Below are positions 17,047 through 24,714 of a DNA stretch of 52,201 bases, piece after piece. A program made the translations under genes and the position numbers. Source of the DNA: a virus; the IMG/VR virus record IMGVR_UViG_3300045970_000109, positions 1 through 52,201 of that record. One strand, given 5' to 3'. The notes beneath the pieces were generated by a model that did not search any database, was not told the DNA's origin, and worked only from the letters and a program-made list of their open reading frames with translations. Each line of letters begins with the position of its first letter. The stretch's first letter is position 1.

Positions 17047-17240
17047 TACTTAACCTTTGTTGATTTGACGAAAGGGTTAATAACCTCTTCAAATGTGAAA
17101 GTCACTGACCTGTCAACAGGTCTAACAGAAGTGAGTTCATAACCCTTGTCAATCTTTTCGTGGTACTTAGTGCGGACGAAATCTCTAACCGCCTGGCATA
17201 CCTCTTCTTGTGAAAGAACTACTGTTCTAGAAGATAACAT
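17046..17240 (-). CDS. Hypothetical protein, 64 aa
   Basis: Not recognised. MLSSRTVVLSQEEVCQAV, with a predicted helix then two strands. It overlaps dNMP kinase by 14 bases upstream and the next gene by one base. Confidence 0.68.
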   Translation of the reverse strand: MLSSRTVVLSQEEVCQAVRDFVRTKYHEKIDKGYELTSVRPVDRSVTFTFEEVINPFVKSTKVK

Positions 17241-17763
17241 GTTGACCCTCCTTTACAATGGCCTCGACTACGCCCTCTAGGGCTTTATGTAAGTCTTCTA
17301 AGGAACCATCATTGGTAATAGTGAAATGGAAGTGGTAGTCATCAGGAAAACCATTCTCGGATGAGTGGGAATCAGTAATAGATTCGCCTGGGCGTCTTTC
17401 CTGTCTGACTTCGTTACCTGCTAGAAGATGAATGATGTAAAATCCGTCATCTTTACCAGCATTGAGTTCATTTTCATACCTACCATCTGTAACATAGACA
17501 TTAGCTTCTTTAGCAATGGCATACGCCTTGTCCATACAGACTTGAATGAAAATGTTTGGGTTGATTGCTCTAAAGTAATCACCCATTGTAGTAAGGAATA
17601 CCCTATCTTTGTAAGGTTCGATACCCATTGCCTTCTGACAGAAATACATCATGTCATATAACGGCTGAGCAAAGCTCATGGTATAACCACCGTACTGTTT
17701 TACTAAGAAAGAAGCTGCGGCATCTTTTCCGCTACCCTTCTTTCCGGCAAGCATTATTCTCAT
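17227..17763 (-). CDS. Deoxynucleoside monophosphate kinase
   Basis: 178 residues. The P-loop is GKKGSGKDAAASF at residues 7-19, and VTDGRYENEL and GESITDSHSSE follow, as in T4 gp1-type dNMP kinases. These phosphorylate dNMPs to dNDPs for DNA synthesis, here downstream of ThyX. AGGAG sits ahead of the ATG at 17763. The gene is divergent from the plus-strand endonuclease at 17819. Confidence 0.88.
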   Translation of the reverse strand: MRIMLAGKKGSGKDAAASFLVKQYGGYTMSFAQPLYDMMYFCQKAMGIEPYKDRVFLTTMGDYFRAINPNIFIQVCMDKAYAIAKEANVYVTDGRYENELNAGKDDGFYIIHLLAGNEVRQERRPGESITDSHSSENGFPDDYHFHFTITNDGSLEDLHKALEGVVEAIVKEGQHVIF

Positions 17764-17777
17764 CTAGCTCCTTTCTG

Positions 17778-17803
17778 AATTAACTGTATATTAGATACAG
17801 TTG
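17778..17803 (+). promoter_or_regulatory. Candidate promoter and palindrome of plus-strand endonuclease
   Basis: AATTAACTGTAT resembles the AATTAANTAT element found before all other plus-strand ORFs here. It overlaps an 8-bp inverted repeat (AACTGTAT / ATACAGTT) in the divergent intergenic gap, a possible operator. Confidence 0.4.
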
Positions 17804-17818
17804 GTGGAAGTTATAATT

Positions 17819-18250
17819 ATGAAGAAACAGGCAGTAAAACCAAAGACTAAGTTGTTAACTAACTCTCTAGTTACTACCGGAAGAAGTCAAGGTGAGGAAA
17901 TCATTATTGCCTTATTGAGGGTGGCGTTCCCAGGACTTAAGATCGAAAGAAACGATAAGTCTGTTTTAGGCAGGCAAGAAATTGATATTCACCTTGTGGA
18001 CTATAAGATTGCTATCGAATGCGATGGAATCACTCATTCCAAGCCTATTTATGGGCAAAAGCGGTTTGAGGAGTCTGTAGCAAGGGATATTAAAAAGGAA
18101 GCCCGTCTTGCTGAATTGGGCTTCCTATTATATCGGGTAGATATCGGTGAAGTGGAAAAGGAAAAGTTGTATTCTTTTATCAAGAACTATATGAATACCA
18201 ACCTAATACCACAATTGAAAGAAGTTATCGTAAAGCGAGTTCCTTCTTGA
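17819..18250 (+). CDS. Vsr-like (PD-(D/E)XK) homing endonuclease
   Basis: 143 residues from the ATG at 17819; a TTG at 17801 is in frame but less likely. The core GRQEIDIHLVDYKIAIECDG followed by ITHSKPIYGQKRFEES is the very-short-patch-repair/DUF559-type nuclease fold used by some free-standing phage homing endonucleases. The same D-I-x-x-x-x-Y/L-K-x-A core recurs in the protein at 26659. It is on the plus strand, opposite all its neighbours, and its 3' end overlaps the next minus-strand gene by 26 bases. Confidence 0.82.
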   Translation: MKKQAVKPKTKLLTNSLVTTGRSQGEEIIIALLRVAFPGLKIERNDKSVLGRQEIDIHLVDYKIAIECDGITHSKPIYGQKRFEESVARDIKKEARLAELGFLLYRVDIGEVEKEKLYSFIKNYMNTNLIPQLKEVIVKRVPS

Positions 18251-19211
18251 CATACGACATCTGAGTAGACTTATACCAGTTGTCTAGATAGTCCATGTCA
18301 ATGTTCTCCTGAAGAGTGCTATTTGGCATTGAGTTATCCATAAGAAGGTTATAACCCACTTCCAACAGCGTTTGGGCCATCTCAAACGTACAAGCCTCAT
18401 TGAATCTAATGTCTCGTAAGGCACTTCTTACTGGTTCAGGTCTTGGGAAAACTAATTCTCCTGTAGTTAACAGTTCGTTTGCTTCGTCAATAATACGAAG
18501 AGCGTTATACATAGCTTTGCGATCAAAAGCACCACCTTCGGCAGCTTTCTTAGCTCGCTCTCCATAACGACTAATCATCGTTTCTATACGACTCTTCCAC
18601 TCATTGAATGGAACTAAACACTCAAACTGTTTATCAAGAATCTTGTAATAAGTAACAGGCTGACCGCCACTGTTAATCTTTTCGCCCCTCGTTATCAGAG
18701 TTGGATACTGCTCACATATCTTAGGAAGACCTACTGATGCATATTTACCATCAGTATAATCTTCACCAGTAGTGTCAGTAGTGACTGAATGGTATTTAGC
18801 CCAATAAATCATATCATCTTTGATAGCTCGGAGCATATTAAGAGAATTACCCTTTTCAGAATAAACCCTTGCCTGGGTCTTTGCATAATCTGCAAAGGGA
18901 GTGATGTTCTTACTCACCAGACAGTGTTTATTCGCACGGAGTTCTTCCCATACTGGGGAAGTCTCTATGATAAACTCCTTTGGCGTAAATAACATCTCTA
19001 TAGCGTTGGTTTGCTGTTGACCTAACAACAAGGCAAACCTTTTCAAACTCATGTGTTCAGTATCAGGGTCATAGGTGCGGAAACAATCATCAGCACCCGT
19101 AATCAGCTCTGACAGAGAGTGTGCGAAGACAACTTTATAGTCCCGGTCCGATTTTTCATAGTTGGTTCCATATAAGTGTGAGCCATGCAATGTTTGTACT
19201 ACAACCTTCAC
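18225..19211 (-). CDS. COG3541-like nucleotidyltransferase
   Basis: 328 residues starting MKVVVQTLHGSHLYGT followed by NYEKSDRDYK: the GS...G...SDxD pattern of pol-beta-fold predicted nucleotidyltransferases often found in phages. The helical C-terminal half contains KAMYNALRIIDEANELL. The substrate is unknown. The gene starts where the GIY-YIG gene ends (four shared bases). Confidence 0.82.
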   Translation of the reverse strand: MKVVVQTLHGSHLYGTNYEKSDRDYKVVFAHSLSELITGADDCFRTYDPDTEHMSLKRFALLLGQQQTNAIEMLFTPKEFIIETSPVWEELRANKHCLVSKNITPFADYAKTQARVYSEKGNSLNMLRAIKDDMIYWAKYHSVTTDTTGEDYTDGKYASVGLPKICEQYPTLITRGEKINSGGQPVTYYKILDKQFECLVPFNEWKSRIETMISRYGERAKKAAEGGAFDRKAMYNALRIIDEANELLTTGELVFPRPEPVRSALRDIRFNEACTFEMAQTLLEVGYNLLMDNSMPNSTLQENIDMDYLDNWYKSTQMSYVKKELALR

Positions 19212-19855
19212 GATTTCTCCTTTTTAGAATCAAAGTATGCTTTACGTGAAGCCCTCATCTTAGCTTTAGATTCTTCAGAAACTACTTTGGAGGTTGGTTT
19301 ACCTACCAAAGCTCTACTAATCTTTCTTCTAGTTTCTTTAGACTGAATCTTTCCTGTCATTGGTGAAGGCTTACCTTTATTGGCCCGACTTATTTTCTCT
19401 CTTGTCTCTTCGGAATTGAGTTTACCTCTCCTATGCGTGTTACCCAGCAACCTTGCGCTGGTTTGTTCCTTAACTTCTTTTGTACTTGGTATACCTTTTC
19501 TATATGTATTACCCATAAGAGAGTTGCTTATCTTTTCCTTCGCTTCTTTAGAATGAACAGAACCTAAAGTAGACCCAGCTGTTGGAGATATGTTATATTT
19601 TGGTTTGTAGTTGTCTATTGCTCGTTGTTCATACAGTAACAAATTAACTTTGCTACAATACAAAAGAATAACAAACGTAAAAGCATTTTCGCCATATTTA
19701 TACCAAGCATTTTGAAGTATAGGGGAATGGTGAGTTCCCTTATTTAATCTTCGTTTGTGTTCTTTCCAACGCTTGTTTAAGTTAACAGCACTACCAACAT
19801 ACAAGTCATTGGTAGTTGTATTTATTATTTTATATATTCCAGTAATTCTAATCAT
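19208..19855 (-). CDS. GIY-YIG homing endonuclease with NUMOD3 repeats
   Basis: 215 residues. The GIY-YIG catalytic module is TGIYKIINTTTNDLYVGSA at the N-terminus, followed by RWKEHKRRLNKG. Four repeats of the type SKEAKEKISNSLMGN / SEETREKISRANKGK are NUMOD3 DNA-binding motifs. Unlike most endonucleases here it is on the minus strand. It is probably selfish and inserted between 19211 and the small gene at 19904. Confidence 0.93.
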   Translation of the reverse strand: MIRITGIYKIINTTTNDLYVGSAVNLNKRWKEHKRRLNKGTHHSPILQNAWYKYGENAFTFVILLYCSKVNLLLYEQRAIDNYKPKYNISPTAGSTLGSVHSKEAKEKISNSLMGNTYRKGIPSTKEVKEQTSARLLGNTHRRGKLNSEETREKISRANKGKPSPMTGKIQSKETRRKISRALVGKPTSKVVSEESKAKMRASRKAYFDSKKEKS

Positions 19856-19903
19856 GTAGTTAATTCTGTTCTTCTACAGCCGGTTTAAATAGAGTTTTAA
19901 TAT

Positions 19904-20104
19904 CTATCCCAAGAGCCTCTTATCAAAGAAGTCCTTGTAGTATGGACTCTGGTCAATGAGATCCGCAGCGGCCCTGAGAAGGTCTTGCGGTGTAATTGCT
20001 TCTGTAACCCTAACCGTGTCATCATTCTGGTCTTCGCCAGTAACAATGACCTTGACATAGGAATGAAGACTACCTTCTTCACAATATTTAAACTCTACTG
20101 ACAT
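19904..20104 (-). CDS. Hypothetical protein, 66 aa
   Basis: MSVEFKYCEEGSLHSY at 20104 has a GGAG site; the frame is open upstream to 20149. An alpha/beta microprotein with no known motif. It overlaps the upstream gene by 17 bases. Confidence 0.68.
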   Translation of the reverse strand: MSVEFKYCEEGSLHSYVKVIVTGEDQNDDTVRVTEAITPQDLLRAAADLIDQSPYYKDFFDKRLLG

Positions 20105-20333
20105 TTTTACTCCTATAATATCTTTTAGCCCAACTACGAGAACCTGCATGACGCCTACTTTTACCAGCTTCTAAGATTCTAAAATCTACAGCATGTTTTG
20201 CTTGTGCAATACAATCTTCTTCTGTTGGCATAGAAGTTGGGTCATACCAGATCTTACCTTTACGGTGAAGTTCCCACTCATACCAACCATATTTATCCAG
20301 TATTGTAATAATTTTCCAACCACGATATATCAT
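20088..20333 (-). CDS. Hypothetical protein, 81 aa
   Basis: MIYRGWKIITILDKYGWYEW at 20333 is preceded by AGGAG. Aromatic-rich N-terminus and a very basic C-terminus (RRHAGSRSWAKRYYRSK), so it may bind nucleic acid. Confidence 0.68.
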   Translation of the reverse strand: MIYRGWKIITILDKYGWYEWELHRKGKIWYDPTSMPTEEDCIAQAKHAVDFRILEAGKSRRHAGSRSWAKRYYRSKNVSRV

Positions 20334-20341
20334 GTAATCTC

Positions 20342-20656
20342 CTAACAAGGGATGATTTCAAACATGTGTTTCTTAGAAAAGTGAACATCGGCCATGTCCG
20401 AGGCTTCAAATACAGCGTTCATGAAGGTTAGCTTATCATAGTCTGTTCTCTTAGGATTATAAGAGAGTCTCCTACGAACAAACCAGCCAGCCTGTTCTTC
20501 TGTGTTAAAATAAATAATACCGCCCTGGATGGCGGTATCGTTGAAGTGTGCGATGTCATCTTGCACTTCTCTTGGTACTAATTTCTGACTGGGATACCTA
20601 TAGTTTCTAGGCCATCTAATGTCAGAGCCTGTCGTAAGACAGAGTATCTTGAACAT
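20342..20656 (-). CDS. Hypothetical protein, 104 aa
   Basis: Not recognised. MFKILCLTTGSDIRWPRNY, with AAGGAG upstream. It is the first gene after tRNA-Tyr on this strand. Confidence 0.7.
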   Translation of the reverse strand: MFKILCLTTGSDIRWPRNYRYPSQKLVPREVQDDIAHFNDTAIQGGIIYFNTEEQAGWFVRRRLSYNPKRTDYDKLTFMNAVFEASDMADVHFSKKHMFEIIPC

Positions 20657-20675
20657 ACTGTCTCCTTGTAAAGAT

Positions 20676-20758
20676 TGGTGCGTCTGGATGGACTCGAACC
20701 ACCGATACCGAAGTGGGGCGTTTACAGCGCCCTGCGATAGCCACTACGCGACAGACGC
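20676..20758 (-). tRNA. tRNA-Tyr(GTA)
   Basis: Acceptor GCGTCTG/CAGACGC, anticodon stem GGGCG/CGCCC with loop CTGTAAA, a class II variable arm (normal for bacterial Tyr) and T arm GGTGG-TTCGAGT-CCATC. CCA is encoded. Confidence 0.93.
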
Positions 20759-21097
20759 TTAGTGTGTTATTACAGTCTTATGTAAGAACTACTTGATGTG
20801 ATTGAATAATAACTATACTTTTATTCATTACCAGACTATTCCTGATAGTCACTTCGTCAATAGCTCTTACATAAAACTTGAAGTCCCGACCTCTAGCTTT
20901 GGCGATCTGGACTTCATCAGTTTTACTTGAAGCATTAGTCCTCGTTTAAATGAAGACAACTTGCCTCGTCAGTATACTTGTAGCTCTTGGGTTGCATTTT
21001 ATGCTTCAGTCCGAGCTTCGGCAGTATAAGATGCCTTGCAGTGTTTTGTTCGGCTTATAAGCTTACTAGAGCACTCCAGCATCAGCATTTCAAAGAT
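20759..21097. other. 339-bp non-coding spacer with nested inverted repeats
   Basis: Between tRNA-Tyr and tRNA-Pro. TATGTAAGA (20779) pairs with TCTTACATA (20865) around a GACTAT/ATAGTC hairpin (20834-20850). No T arm or convincing start codon is present. It may be a structured RNA or a tRNA spacer. Confidence 0.4.
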
Positions 21098-21174
21098 TGG
21101 TCCGGGTAGCAAGATTTAAACTTGCGGTCTTCTGCTCCCAAAGCAGACGGATTATCAGGCTTTCCTATACCCGG
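21098..21174 (-). tRNA. tRNA-Pro(TGG)
   Basis: Acceptor CCGGGTA/TACCCGG, anticodon stem TCTGC/GCAGA with loop TTTGGGA, T arm GCAAG-TTTAAAT-CTTGC. CCA is encoded. Confidence 0.9.
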
Positions 21175-21178
21175 GTTA

Positions 21179-21256
21179 TGGTTGGGATGCTAGGATTCGA
21201 ACCTAGGAAATAATGGAGTCAAAGTCCACCGCGATTGACCGCTACGCCACATCCCA
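21179..21256 (-). tRNA. tRNA-Gln(TTG)
   Basis: Acceptor TGGGATG/CATCCCA, anticodon loop CTTTGAC, T arm CTAGG-TTCGAAT-CCTAG, encoded CCA. Confidence 0.92.
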
Positions 21257-21297
21257 ATTGATGCTTATACAATATTAAATAGGCCACAATAGGCCAC

Positions 21298-21307
21298 AAT
21301 TAATTAT
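21298..21307 (+). promoter_or_regulatory. AATTAANTAT element before HNH gene
   Basis: AATTAATTAT 20 bases upstream of the endonuclease ATG. It matches the shared element of the plus-strand ORFs and is a possible phage late-type promoter. Confidence 0.45.
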
Positions 21308-21317
21308 TGAGGCTATT

Positions 21318-21731
21318 ATGACTACACGAATTTGTCAAAAATGCAACCAAGAAAAACAACTTAATGATTTTGCTAAAGATAAAAATAAACCGCTTGGTTA
21401 TGATTATAGATGTAAGTCATGTAAACTAAAACCCGGTGTATTAAAACGTAGGCCAAGAGGTTTAACAAGTGCATCTAAAAAAGAATCTTGGAGGCGTTAT
21501 AAGTTTCCAAAAGACGTGTGTGATAGACTAGAAACTAATAATTTTTGTGCTGTTTGTGGGAAAACCCCAGAACAGAATAAAAAAGCTTTAGCTGTAGATC
21601 ATAATCACACTACTGGTCTAATTAGAGAGCTTTTGTGTATCCAATGTAACTTAGTTTTAGGCCTTGTTAAAGAAGATTTAAACCTTTTAAGGAGTTTGAT
21701 TGTTTACCTCAATAAACATCATGGGCTCTAA
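21318..21731 (+). CDS. HNH endonuclease VII-type homing endonuclease
   Basis: 137 residues. An N-terminal CQKC...CKSC zinc ribbon is followed by CAVCGKTPEQ, then LAVDHNHTTGLIRELLC and IQCN: the recombination endonuclease VII HNH module. A free-standing selfish gene on the plus strand, located between tRNA-Gln and the S26-like gene. Its stop codon lies inside a 10-bp terminator-like hairpin. Confidence 0.92.
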   Translation: MTTRICQKCNQEKQLNDFAKDKNKPLGYDYRCKSCKLKPGVLKRRPRGLTSASKKESWRRYKFPKDVCDRLETNNFCAVCGKTPEQNKKALAVDHNHTTGLIRELLCIQCNLVLGLVKEDLNLLRSLIVYLNKHHGL

Positions 21732-21744
21732 TAATTAGAGCCCA
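21722..21744 (+). terminator. Palindromic terminator of HNH gene
   Basis: TGGGCTCTAA / TTAGAGCCCA with a 3-base loop, overlapping the stop codon, followed by TTAAAG. It is symmetric, so it could act in both directions. Confidence 0.6.
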
Positions 21745-21815
21745 TTAAAGTAGAACATGCAACTTAATCGGCCTATGTAGTAATAGGAGGATATTGCTGT
21801 GGTTGGGGTTGATTG

Positions 21816-21869
21816 CCGATGTGTCGCATACTCGTTCTCTATATTTAATTACATCGGACTATATGCGAC
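21816..21869 (-). ncRNA. Interleaved inverted repeats, possible pseudoknot
   Basis: CCGATGT (21816) and GTCGCATA (21823) are followed by their complements ACATCGG (21851) and TATGCGAC (21862) in the order 1-2-1'-2'. This is the topology of an H-type pseudoknot on either strand. The minus strand here also contains CCGATGTAATTAAATATAG, close to the motif before tRNA-fMet. It could be a promoter/operator rather than an RNA. Confidence 0.35.
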
Positions 21870-21879
21870 CTAACCGAAA

Positions 21880-22173
21880 CTAATTTATTGCAATAACTCT
21901 ACCGTAGATGGTCTTTGTCCAACCATTCTCCCAGCCTTTGTTATTGGCAATCATATAGCCTTTGTTAGCATCAATCTTTGTAATCTTGTGGGCGTCAATG
22001 TATCTGCCCTTGACCTTACAGAACACAATGTCACCTATCTCGTAGCTATCAAAAGCCTTGAAAGTCAGCGTAGACCCACTCTTGAGGATAGGTAACATTG
22101 AATTTCCGAAACAGGTCATCTGGGCTTCCTTACCCTTAGCCAGTTCCGCCTTACAGTGTTCGTATTTACTCAT
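21880..22173 (-). CDS. S26/S24-like peptidase-domain protein
   Basis: 97 residues. MTCFGNSMLPILKSGSTL contains the G-x-SM-x-P nucleophile motif of signal-peptidase-like folds. YEIGDIVFCKV and HKITKID (candidate Lys base) follow in the expected order, and then a C-terminal YGRVIAI. No membrane anchor is present, so it is a soluble protease or a LexA-type self-cleaving domain. Confidence 0.75.
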   Translation of the reverse strand: MSKYEHCKAELAKGKEAQMTCFGNSMLPILKSGSTLTFKAFDSYEIGDIVFCKVKGRYIDAHKITKIDANKGYMIANNKGWENGWTKTIYGRVIAIN

Positions 22174-22244
22174 TTAATAACCTTAGTAGAAACCCAACTG
22201 GCCCAACGAACTAACGTGTAGTAGACTACTTCATACCATTTCAT
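22170..22244 (-). CDS. 24-aa aromatic microprotein
   Basis: MKWYEVVYYTLVRWASW plus seven residues. It is linked by ATGA overlaps at both ends (with 22241 upstream and 22173 downstream) and has a GGAG site eight bases ahead, which argues it is translated. It may form an amphipathic or membrane-lying helix. Confidence 0.6.
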   Translation of the reverse strand: MKWYEVVYYTLVRWASWVSTKVIK

Positions 22245-22618
22245 AGCTCACTCCAATCTTCTTCGTTAATAACGCCGCCCATGCAGGCAGACTCATAGAG
22301 TTTATTATGTTTGTCTTTGATTTCTACACCTTCTGGACTTGTGTAAGTTCCAGAAGCCCACATAAGGTCATAACATAACTTATATGCTTTAAGGATATCA
22401 AGAAACTCCTCGGGAGTAAAGACAATATCACAACCTTTAGTAGGATGTTCCTTCCTATATGCCTCTTGTTCCTCTTCCCTCAATGCCTGATAAGCAGCAA
22501 ACACAATCTGGTAAAACTTACCCATGATATCAAGTCTAGTCTTTTCAGGAGTATTTAAATCAAACTCCGTCTCCAGGAATAACTTAACAAACTCCTCTTT
22601 AGTCAATATACTAGCCAT
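22241..22618 (-). CDS. Hypothetical protein, 125 aa
   Basis: Not recognised. Acidic helical protein MASILTKEEFVKLFLET, containing GGVINEEDWSEL at the end. It overlaps its upstream gene by eight bases. Confidence 0.72.
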   Translation of the reverse strand: MASILTKEEFVKLFLETEFDLNTPEKTRLDIMGKFYQIVFAAYQALREEEQEAYRKEHPTKGCDIVFTPEEFLDILKAYKLCYDLMWASGTYTSPEGVEIKDKHNKLYESACMGGVINEEDWSEL

Positions 22619-22817
22619 TTGTAATCCTTATATGAGGGTTATTAGCAAATGGCGAATCTTTTACTAAGTTAGTAAATCGTTCCGCCTCTTCCTCTGTTAG
22701 AGGACCTTCTGCCTGAACAAAGACCTGAACTGCCTCAACTAAAGTGCTCTTATCTAAGAGTCCGTTCTCAGCAAGAGCCAACGGGATTTGAATATTACCT
22801 CTACCATTTACAGACAT
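22611..22817 (-). CDS. Hypothetical protein, 68 aa
   Basis: Not recognised. MSVNGRGNIQIPLALAENG with an acidic middle (GPLTEEEAERF). It overlaps the next upstream gene by ten bases. Confidence 0.68.
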   Translation of the reverse strand: MSVNGRGNIQIPLALAENGLLDKSTLVEAVQVFVQAEGPLTEEEAERFTNLVKDSPFANNPHIRITNG

Positions 22818-22984
22818 TTAGGATTGTCCTCATTCTCAAACTTACGGTTAAGGTCAATAAGTCTATGAACAGCCTCAACCATAAGATCCTCTCTCATGGC
22901 TATGCTAGCTATCCGTAACTTGTTAATTTGCTCTAGGTATAATGCTATCCTATCAGCCTTCTTAGTATAGCGTCTTCTAGCCAT
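22808..22984 (-). CDS. Basic helical protein, 58 aa
   Basis: Starts MARRRYTKKADRIALYLEQ behind AAGG and continues as one long helix (REDLMVEAVHRLIDLNRKF). Arg/Lys-rich at the N-terminus, so a nucleic-acid or coiled-coil partner role is possible. It overlaps both neighbouring genes by a few bases. Confidence 0.7.
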   Translation of the reverse strand: MARRRYTKKADRIALYLEQINKLRIASIAMREDLMVEAVHRLIDLNRKFENEDNPKCL

Positions 22985-22985
22985 C

Positions 22986-23318
22986 TCACACCTTGCAGGG
23001 TTTGATGTCGAAGATTACCTCATGAAGTTTGATAGTCCTGACATATTCATCTTTCAACCAGATGGCGTCCTTATCCTGAAACCCAGTAAACCCGCCTTGT
23101 GTGTACAGATACATGCGAGGGCGATTATTTGGGTTAAAGTTATTAGGATCGTTTCCGCTTAAGATGTAGTTCTTAACTTCAGCTATCTTAGCCTTAGCCT
23201 TACCACTATACATCTTAGCGTCTTTAAGGTTATCAGTCCAGTAACATACTCCAGAGTCCATTCTGAAATACATTACACCGTCAACCTCAATTGAGACTAC
23301 AGTCTTGATCTTCCTCAT
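22986..23318 (-). CDS. Hypothetical protein, 110 aa
   Basis: Not recognised. MRKIKTVVSIEVDGVMYF followed by a KAKAKIAEVKNYI helix. An alpha/beta protein that overlaps its upstream neighbour by ATGA. Confidence 0.7.
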   Translation of the reverse strand: MRKIKTVVSIEVDGVMYFRMDSGVCYWTDNLKDAKMYSGKAKAKIAEVKNYILSGNDPNNFNPNNRPRMYLYTQGGFTGFQDKDAIWLKDEYVRTIKLHEVIFDIKPCKV

Positions 23319-23554
23319 GGTTCCTCCACTAAAGCTGATTGCAGCTTCTCGATTTCCTTGTTGATATAATGCACAGCAACTTGGTTGATTTGCTCAACTG
23401 TTGCAAAGGTGCCAAGATGCTTACCTGTAAAGGCATGTCCTATGAATAAGATCTTGTCATCATTACGCAGATCCCAGTAATACCAAAGGCCCGTATTGTT
23501 TACGGAATAGCCCTTACAACCGCACTCACAATATTCCCACTTAGGTTTTAACAT
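23315..23554 (-). CDS. Hypothetical protein, 79 aa
   Basis: Not recognised. The N-terminus YCECGCKGYSV has a CxCxC cluster; aromatic residues follow (GLWYYWDLRND). The cluster could hold a metal with a partner protein. Confidence 0.68.
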   Translation of the reverse strand: MLKPKWEYCECGCKGYSVNNTGLWYYWDLRNDDKILFIGHAFTGKHLGTFATVEQINQVAVHYINKEIEKLQSALVEEP

Positions 23555-23622
23555 AGTGCCTCCTATAACAACTAAAGCCCAGCGAGGTGCTGGGCTAGTT
23601 GTAGACTCTGACGAAGTTGTTG

Positions 23623-24048
23623 TTAGCTGATCTGGATCTTCTTTGCTTTCTTTTCTTCAGGTAGGATTTCTTCCAACTCAATAGACAGAAGGCCGTCCTT
23701 AAAAGTAGCAGTCTTAACGATCACAGTCTCAGCTACAACAAACTGCTTAGAGAATGATTTTTTGGTGATACCGTGATGGAGATACTTAGGCTTCTCAGTG
23801 CCAGTAGCTTTTGGCTTCTGGTGAGAAACAGTAAGAACACCATCTTTGTGTTCGATGTCAATGTCCTGCTTGGCATAGCCAGCAAGAGCTAGTTCAATGA
23901 TCCAAGTAGAGTCAGTAGGCTTCAAGATATTATACTTAGGGAAGCCTGAATCATCTGATTCAATGAAGTTCTCAGCGAAATTGAAGAAATCATTCAATCC
24001 GATGGCGAGAGGTTTAATGGTAGTAAAGGTTTGTTTGTATGAATACAT
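23623..24048 (-). CDS. Small heat-shock protein (Hsp20/IbpA family)
   Basis: 141 residues from MYSYKQTFTT at 24048 (AGGAG ahead). FPKYNILKPTDSTWIIELAL followed by AGYAKQDIDIEHKDGVLTV is the start of the alpha-crystallin domain. FSKQFVV and ATFKDGLLSIEL close it as in IbpA. It is an ATP-independent holdase that keeps unfolded proteins soluble, and such genes are known in large phages. It has no visible heat-control element. Confidence 0.93.
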   Translation of the reverse strand: MYSYKQTFTTIKPLAIGLNDFFNFAENFIESDDSGFPKYNILKPTDSTWIIELALAGYAKQDIDIEHKDGVLTVSHQKPKATGTEKPKYLHHGITKKSFSKQFVVAETVIVKTATFKDGLLSIELEEILPEEKKAKKIQIS

Positions 24049-24118
24049 ATGAACTCCTGTTAAGCAAGTTATTCGTTGGGCCCTTGCGGCACCCTTTATT
24101 AATGAACTCGTCAAAGTC

Positions 24119-24454
24119 TCATCTATAATTTAATTCTACTTTTTCGTAATGCTGTGGTATGCTAGGTAACACAATTTCGTTACGCTGTATTACCTCGTAG
24201 GTAGAAGTAAACCTCCACTTCCCAGGGTCACTTGTTCGCAACTTATCGTTGACCCTATCAACCATTGCTTCTACTGTATAGTTCCTAGGGATTGTAATAT
24301 CAGTAGGATCATCTGACCACTGAATGTATTCTCCTGTAGGAAGATACAATAGAGCATATAGCCTTTTACCTTTACCCTTCAACTTCTTAAGGTTAGCTGG
24401 AACCTTACTACGAAGTCTTCTTTCTCTACAATCAGAACAGTGACAATGTATCAT
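24119..24454 (-). CDS. LYLPTGE-family small protein, 111 aa
   Basis: An N-terminal Cys/His cluster (MIHCHCSDCRERR) could bind zinc. Then come YALLYLPTGEYIQWSDDPTD and, at the C-terminus, RNEIVLPSIPQHYEKVEL. The LYLPTGE start and the N-x-I-x-x-P-x-x-x-x-HF/Y-x-x-V end are shared with 24451, 25839 and 41295. It overlaps the next gene by four bases, so two paralogs are translationally coupled. Confidence 0.78.
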   Translation of the reverse strand: MIHCHCSDCRERRLRSKVPANLKKLKGKGKRLYALLYLPTGEYIQWSDDPTDITIPRNYTVEAMVDRVNDKLRTSDPGKWRFTSTYEVIQRNEIVLPSIPQHYEKVELNYR

Positions 24455-24714
24455 CGCTTAACCAAGTGAAAGTGGGCTGGTATTACTGGGAAGATGTAAT
24501 CTTGTTCTCCATCATCACCTAAGATCATAGAAAGAACATGACCGCTTGGAGCGCCTGCATTTAAGGTTTCGCAGAGCCTGTTGATACTGAAATCCTTAGA
24601 TACAGTTACAATCTCAAGGGTATCTGACCATTTAAGACATTCTCCAGTCGGTAGATACAGAACTGCATAAGGAAATCCATCGCTGTCAAAAGGATTAAAA
24701 TTGGACCTCGACAT
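24451..24714 (-). CDS. LYLPTGE-family small protein, 87 aa
   Basis: Start at the ATG 24714 (MSRSNFNPF); a TTG at 24723 is also in frame. FPYAVLYLPTGECLKWSDT opens the family core and QDYIFPVIPAHFHLVKR ends it. It is a tandem paralog of the next gene and overlaps the M16 peptidase gene by 20 bases. Confidence 0.78.
   Translation of the reverse strand: MSRSNFNPFDSDGFPYAVLYLPTGECLKWSDTLEIVTVSKDFSINRLCETLNAGAPSGHVLSMILGDDGEQDYIFPVIPAHFHLVKR

Noticed and set aside
20761-20945. Minus-strand frame containing KARGRDFKFYVRAIDEV
   Set aside because: It reads like protein but has no start codon after the upstream stop, and the segment forms strong inverted repeats.
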